NCBI RefSeq assembly: GCF_018446385.1
Contig: NC_055989.1
Location: 136,799,004 to 136,863,003 of the forward strand
From: Zingiber officinale
Taxonomy: Eukaryota > Streptophyta > Magnoliopsida > Zingiberales > Zingiberaceae
DNA: 64,000 nucleotides
Direction of reading: 5' to 3'
Position numbers and translations under genes: made by a program. The notes beneath the pieces are model-generated. The model made no database searches and was not told where the DNA came from. It was given only the letters and a program-made list of their open reading frames with translations. Below, one piece after another: positions 59,701 through 64,000 of the stretch. Positions within the stretch are counted from its first letter, which is position 1. Each line of letters opens with the position of its first letter.

Positions 59701-59782
59701 GTCGGGAAGAGTCTGGGAGTTGGGCTGGTGGTATAGGTGGAGACTCTCCGGCGATAGGATCGTCGGCAGATAGGGTTTCCAT
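56708..59782 (-). CDS. PWWP domain-containing protein (PDP-type) with RRM-like C-terminus
   Basis: Predicted nuclear chromatin protein of 1024 aa in one exon. Start ATG 59782 (METLSADDPIAGE) is chosen because the open frame further upstream begins only with GTG. The PWWP domain opens SIGDFVWVKTRSHPWWPALVF (from about residue 97; HPWWP at 109-113) and continues to about residue 200. Lysine-rich nuclear-localisation-type runs (KVKKKAKKIKK) lie near residue 345. Six degenerate 30-35-residue repeats ending K(S/G)KQKKRKD occupy about residues 515-675. An RRM-like fold (LLLTFSPGVSLPSQNELVS, FCKFGVV, ARIVFAKSTDAEKAF) is at about 840-915, then four NACSPHPMPPLP-like repeats (916-967). The PWWP plus C-terminal RRM-like layout matches the Arabidopsis PDP proteins of the PEAT chromatin complex; a PEAT role here is inference. 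Confidence 0.9.
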   Translation of the reverse strand: METLSADDPIAGESPPIPPAQLPDSSRLSQSQSDPPPSDCRTSLEGDGHGDSSEVLYPTPVDIPGSEPKPEVDVHSVDQVTVLGFAAAGSPGASPFSIGDFVWVKTRSHPWWPALVFDPSDAPEVATKAYRSGGSAILVFFFGSDTFSWCEPAHLKPFSHDFHRMLKQSKSGSFVGSVVVALDEIGRRLQSELTCLCIPQENLAKYAASPLTGLPVKNLRPSEFLEHLCKVACDVTAADVLQVLALKSWVIAFGKGWTDCSPGYHHRRTTMELVDKIDLDVPPGDLGDGNGEGDDECWISGTGIQKSTKKSEENSHKSQKRRSIAALIAGMDLDTVEVSDDDEIKVKKKAKKIKKPMKLENDKIDVDECRVEANEETSNTKEETFSNRRERKKSKYLSPPYTCLASHTKSLDSPVAEVKSQRKAVDTSTTRHSATLSFCNYGQEEDTGKPELSMEGILIKDIFSEFLSTVINPLHFKKKPSAELMIKSFFMKYRSLMYSSGSGFLSYQKHQSETCDDDIGSPKQAIVNDCSAIGKLAGKQKKGKNAAKLEIETGSSPKQLTFNDNSEVEKSKGKQKKRKDMPISVAETVSSAKHETINDISEAQKSTSKQKKRKDADNSEIELDSSSKQATVNDSTEAQNSTGKKKERKEAQAGLSSNEVTFNDSSEVRTSAVKSKKRKNASPEVGIGFSPESISHSEHGKAGLNKRMQMDETNIVVSTNVDTQAINVIEDVHENINSKDGATEESVVVLFPNNVDSLQPTDVGKRMNKGKTVHKGKKTEESALNVSEGCQESKSGRKKKKSKLANPVSIVNWSKDIAHGLETNNAVLQRKDGEYFCSYPGALLLTFSPGVSLPSQNELVSAFCKFGVVIESETELLKETNSARIVFAKSTDAEKAFNSSDKNGVFAPPYTSYRLHYLPPIVCSHPIPPPPNACSPQPMPPLPNACSPHPMPPLLNACSSHPIPPLPYIRDSLERMISTLICSSEKETGPSDMMKPDARENLVGDMEGLLKKVKTLIDGAASGT
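56885..57012 (-). repeat. Proline-rich tandem repeat in the PWWP gene
   Basis: Four 33-39-bp units encoding (N)ACSPxPxPPL(P/L). Near identity of the two central units at DNA level points to recent expansion. Confidence 0.85.
57760..58240 (-). repeat. Lysine-rich repeat array in the PWWP gene
   Basis: About six degenerate units of roughly 96-105 bp encoding SSPKQ(A/L)TxNDxSE.. followed by K.KKRKD/N. Spacing is regular and the reading frame is kept throughout. Confidence 0.8.
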
Positions 59783-60070
59783 TCGTGGGAGATCGAAATG
59801 TCGAAAGGAAAGAAAAGGAGAGGAAGGCGCAGAGTGGGAGGAGATGGTTAATTGGAGATGTGGAAAGGGGTTTAAGGGGAAAACGACGGGCGGTTCCACG
59901 GCTGACGGGAGGAAGGGTAAAGCTGTAAAATGGATAGGGCCGCTTTTTGAGACGGTCCAGCTTAATCAGTGTCAGACTGTCAGATCGAATGCAGGGTTTG
60001 TGTGACCCGTGAATCTGATCAGGTCTGAATTGGACCGTGCTTTTAGTACAGAATCGGACTAGCACAACTA
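59783..60070 (-). promoter_or_regulatory. Leader and proximal promoter of the PWWP gene
   Basis: Read on the minus strand the first 100 bp is CT-rich (TTTCTTTCCTTTCGACATTTCG type), as in many plant leaders. No convincing TATA box within 200 bp. Confidence 0.4.
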
Positions 60071-60427
60071 TGGGTCGAATTTAATTCATTTTTTATTTTA
60101 TAAATTTATAATATTATAAATATTAAATATTTTATGTATTTTAAAAAAATCCAATTTAAATATATTTTAATTAATTAAATTTTAGCAAAAGTTTCCATGT
60201 TTTCTTTTTCATTTTTAGATTTTTTTGTTAATTTATCTTTTTTTTTTAATTCAAAATATTAGGTGCTATAAATGGATAGTATAGGCTATGTATGTGTTAT
60301 GTAGAATAAACATATCCAAGCTTATTGCAAAATAATATATAAAATAAGGTGATTAACAAAATGAAGATGGTTTTTCTCTGATTGATATCACTTTTGGCTG
60401 AATCACTAAAGTGACTAGCATAATGAA
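60071..60427. other. AT-rich intergenic DNA
   Basis: T- and A-rich sequence with no gene or repeat that I recognise. Confidence 0.4.
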
Positions 60428-61825
60428 AATTATTCTTCTCCGAAAGTTAAGTTCGTGAGATAAATGAATGATATGTTTGTGTCGATACTGAAGAGCCGTG
60501 ACTGCTCTGATCATGCTAAGATTCGATGAATCAAAGTTGCTGCCGAGATTATACTATTCAGGTAATAAAAGTAACTATTTTATCTTGATAGAGTAGAATA
60601 ATATGTATACAGTATTCTCTTGGATCTCTGAAGGGATTATTTTTCCGTTACGTATGTTATTGATTTTTCACAAAAGATCCCTATAGTGGTATCAAAACTG
60701 CTTGCGAATATGTATTTATCATTTTAGTTCTGTTTTATAGGTGATATAGATGAAGAATATGTCATCAAATACAAGCATGACATACATCAACATATATACA
60801 TAATAAGTAACGTGACATGATCATGGTATATATACTATGATCTTCTCAAGCCAATGAGAATATCGAAAGGTTAACCTAAGGAATTACATCTTCTCCAAGT
60901 GCTTTTCTTCGTTGTTGTGTGCTGTTGGTCTTCTCCTTTTTCCATCGTAGTCAGTAAACTAGTATTATTCTTAATTGTACATTACAATTAAAAGAAACCT
61001 CGAGTTACATTCGAGAGTAGTCTATTTTTTACAATTGGAAGTATAAAGGTTAAAGGCACGACTCGCAGACCGTATTATGAATTACAACATACACACGCAA
61101 TCATCTAATCACATTGGGGTAAGGGGTTATAATCATGCACCATGGCATAAATCATTCGTAATAGATCTATGAAATAAAATCTATTATGATTCTAAACAAT
61201 GATTTATGAGACAACCTTAGAATGAGTTACTGCCCTTTGTCCATCAAGATGAACTTGAGACTCTCATAGCCTCAGTCCTTGCCATTCTAAACATGAGTTG
61301 CTTTCCACGTTTGGAGCAACCAACGAGTTGCTATTTAAAATTATTGTCCACGTATCAATTATCAAACTTTGCTAATTGGAGCAAAAACAACAATTGCTAT
61401 CCACGTTTGGAGCAAAACAAACGTCCAGTAGCAACATAAATTACTGTTCAACATCCATACAATCGTGAAAATCATAATAAACACTTATTCTTCATCTATA
61501 TCACATATAAAATAGAACTAAAATGATGTATAAGTATTCGCAAGTGGCTCTAATACCACTGTAAGAATCTTTTGCATAAAATAATAACATACGCAGTGGA
61601 AAAACGATTCCTACAGAGATCCATGCAAATATAGTATACACGTTTTTACTACTCTATCAAATAGAATAGTTATCTTTGTTACGTGAACAAAATAATCCCT
61701 ACAACAACTTAACTTTGTAGATCTCAATGTGATTAGACCTTCCATGCCTCTTCAGTATCCACACGAACATGCCCTTTGTTCGTCACACGAACTCAATATT
61801 CGGAGAAGCACCAACTATGTTGTGC
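60428..61825. mobile_element. Head-to-head inverted LTR retroelement starts
   Basis: Left arm 60428-60785 (+) and right arm 61475-61825 (-) are homologous LTR ends plus leader. Each has a primer-binding site: TGGTATCAAAACTGC at 60671 on plus and TGGTATTAGAGCCAC ending near 61560 on minus. Shared phrases include CTTCTCCGAA, GATACTGAAGAG, TGATAGAGTAG and CATTTTAGTTCT. The spacer of about 0.7 kb has no coding sequence. Confidence 0.7.
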
Positions 61826-64000
61826 TAGCAACAACCACAAGTGGTATTTGACAAAGAGAAGAAGAAGAGGAAGAAGAAGATAAAGAGTCTTACAAAAATT
61901 TCACTCAAAAGGGCTTTTTGTATTCATCCAATGAATACTAAAGGTTTTTTCCTTTTGGTCTTCTTCCATTAATGATGAATTAATCTTCATTAATCTCCAT
62001 TAATCTTCTTAATGAGTTAGATTTAGTATATTGGATTAATCATTATCCAATAAGTCATTAACCTAATAATCCAACGAGTTCAACCCATTAATCCAATGAG
62101 TCTAATCCGAATTCATTTGAGTTTAACTCAATGAGTCAAATTCGAATTAGACTTAGCCATATAATCTTAGGGTCCATTATATTTTAGTTAAACTAAAATA
62201 TACTCATCTCCAAACTAACATGTTCTTTGTATGTGACTCAATAGGTTCTCCTAACGTTAACAATGTATCTAAATAATATTTTAGATAATAAATAGTGAGT
62301 GACATCTAGCAATGCATCATTGTCGTCCAAGTGATGAGAATGTCGAGATCTGACCTAACATTTCTGTGTCTATTATATTATATAACTTGGTCCTTCTATC
62401 CTTGATATCTAGATTGATCGATGAAACATAAACCATGTTATTCTCTTATTGATCTTTGTATTTCTTAATCTCTAAGTAGATTCACTTAACTAAATGAACT
62501 CAATATCTCATATTGACTTGTTTGAGCATGACTATATATTTTAGTAGTCCTACTTAATCAAGAGTTCCATAGATATCAATTTCATCATATGAAAGAGATA
62601 GATCATATTTATATCAGTCACATCTTTCTGCATAATTTATTACGTACCCACTTTGACCTCCACCTCTGCTTGACTATTGACCAAGACCTTTAATCAAGCC
62701 ATGTCACATATGGATTCTCATATTCGCACATCATCATTCTTTCAAATTATTTCTTGTTAAGACCATTGTAGAATATCAATTAGATTTAATTAATTATTCT
62801 TTAATCATGTGCTCTTCTACAAAAGGTTATTACATAGTGAAAAATAAATGAAACAAACAAGTCCAACAAGGTCACAATTTCTGGAAAGGTGAAATTCGTC
62901 ATTCTAGCCTCCCCCCCAAATGATTGTCTCATGTCATTGGGAGGGAGTAAATTAGGTACATAGTTGGCCCCTGCATGGGAGGGCATACTCCAAGGTGGTG
63001 AAACCTCTGGAAATTGATCCTTGCCCATTTCTATAGCGCTGCCACATGACAACTAACTGTGCTACGTCCTAGGGGCAACCAACAAAGTCACAATTGATTA
63101 GCCACTTGACAATAATGAAGGTCACGAAGGATTAGATGTCACACATAAGGTGGAAGTCTTAGTAGGTCATCTAGGATTGGATGACAACACATGATGAAAG
63201 TTTTAGCAAGCAAAAAGGTTAAATGTTAGACAAGTGAAGTCTGAGAAGGGCCTTGGCATAGTGGAAGTTCTAGCAAGCAAGAAATGCTAAATTCTAGGTA
63301 AGTAAAGTCCAAGAAGGGTTATGATAAAGCTAAAAGCCCTAGAGAAAACAATTCTATGTAGTGGAAGTTGTAATAAGTCAAGGTCGATCTGTACTAGACA
63401 TATGAGGGCATCTCAGAGATTTGGGATCTCTTGGCATGAGAGAATTTAGTATGAATAGTATTTTTAGCACCATAAATAGTATTTTTAACATTGAAAATCA
63501 TATCAATCTATCAGTTAACTAGATGGAAAGTATTTCCAAGATGAATAGTATTTTTAATATAAATAGTATGTTATTATAAAAATGAAATATAAGGTTATTC
63601 AGTTGACTTGGTAGTCGAGTGATGGTGTTTTCCAACATAAACAATGTGTTCAGCCAAAAATATAAGTACCCGGGATTTTGATGTGATCAACCAAGTCAAA
63701 TTAGGCTCTGCGTATTTGATTTTTTATGTTTGAGTGTGCAAGGACTTAGAAAAACAAGAAGTCGAGCGAAAGATTCAACAGACAAGAAGGATGGCATGAG
63801 AATTGAGTCAATGGACTCGATATATCCAAAAGACGAGAAGCTACAGAAGAGTACACTGGTGGAGCAAGAAGGGCGTGCGCGACACTTTCGAGGGATGAGA
63901 AGCCAACGGAAGACTACTCGAGAAGAAGACCGAAGTTGAGTTTGGGTGAGCTCAACTTTAGAAGGCCGGAGCATCACCCAAGCAACTAGAGAAAAAGCCA
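61826..64000. other. LTR remnants, no clear gene
   Basis: 61860-62700 continues retroelement-like sequence. 63090-63700 has SIRE-type phrases (GGAAGTCTTAGTAGGTCATC). 63670-64000 resembles the start of another LTR (GATGTGATCAACCAAGTCAAA, GAAGGGCGTGCGCGACA). A minus-strand frame at 62801-63052 has no recognised motif. Confidence 0.4.

Noticed and set aside
59783-59899. N-terminal extension of the PWWP protein by 39 residues
   Set aside because: The extended frame begins with GTG, not ATG, and its sequence looks like a pyrimidine-rich leader. ATG 59782 is the first usable start.

Overview
The window is plant nuclear DNA. It has spliced genes with GT-AG introns, plant-specific families (a coiled-coil NLR, a JAZ/TIFY repressor, a PWWP protein of the PDP type) and about 60% transposable-element sequence, mostly LTR retrotransposons with short non-LTR elements and MITEs. 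Protein style and LTR types suggest a monocot, possibly Zingiberales. That placement is an impression from sequence style, not a demonstrated identity.

Four protein-coding genes can be built exon by exon. (1) 494-3714 (+) is an RPS5-like CC-NB-ARC-LRR receptor of about 1025 aa. Its coiled coil is internally duplicated, and a duplicated last coding segment (3783-3876) can be spliced on in frame. (2) 7983-9093 (-) is a complete five-exon JAZ/TIFY jasmonate repressor of 238 aa with N-terminal, TIFY and Jas motifs and the conserved intron inside Jas. (3) 18664-37661 (-) is a five-exon nucleoside diphosphate kinase of 200 aa with a signal peptide and a C-terminal HDEL, spread over 19 kb because introns 1 (10.3 kb) and 3 (7.1 kb) are packed with transposable elements. 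(4) 56708-59782 (-) is an intronless PWWP-domain protein of 1024 aa with a C-terminal RRM-like domain.

The rest is layered mobile DNA. From left to right: a Gypsy LTR at 4.8-5.5 kb between 58-61 bp direct repeats; a hAT-like MITE at 7.3-7.9 kb; a decayed minus-strand Copia element at 11.4-17.5 kb. Inside NDPK intron 3 lies a Copia element with paired LTRs and a 5-bp target duplication (19762-25901), and an RTE-type LINE with 10-bp duplications sits in one of its LTRs. NDPK intron 1 holds an Au SINE, a GC-rich element carrying another SINE, a second RTE LINE, and an LTR split by three tandem copies of a 0.53-kb MITE. At 38-54 kb there is a hairpin MITE, a SINE, a 2.4-kb solo LTR (target duplication CACAA), and a nest in which one LTR is split by a truncated Gypsy element, itself carrying a 1.4-kb solo LTR (target duplication CCTGC), beside a short-LTR Copia element. 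At 60.4-61.8 kb two retroelement starts face each other as an inverted repeat.

The genes do not form a pathway or operon. Two belong to plant stress signalling (NLR immune receptor, JAZ repressor), one to nucleotide metabolism in the secretory system, and one to chromatin. No rRNA gene, functional tRNA gene, CRISPR array or bacterial-style system was seen.
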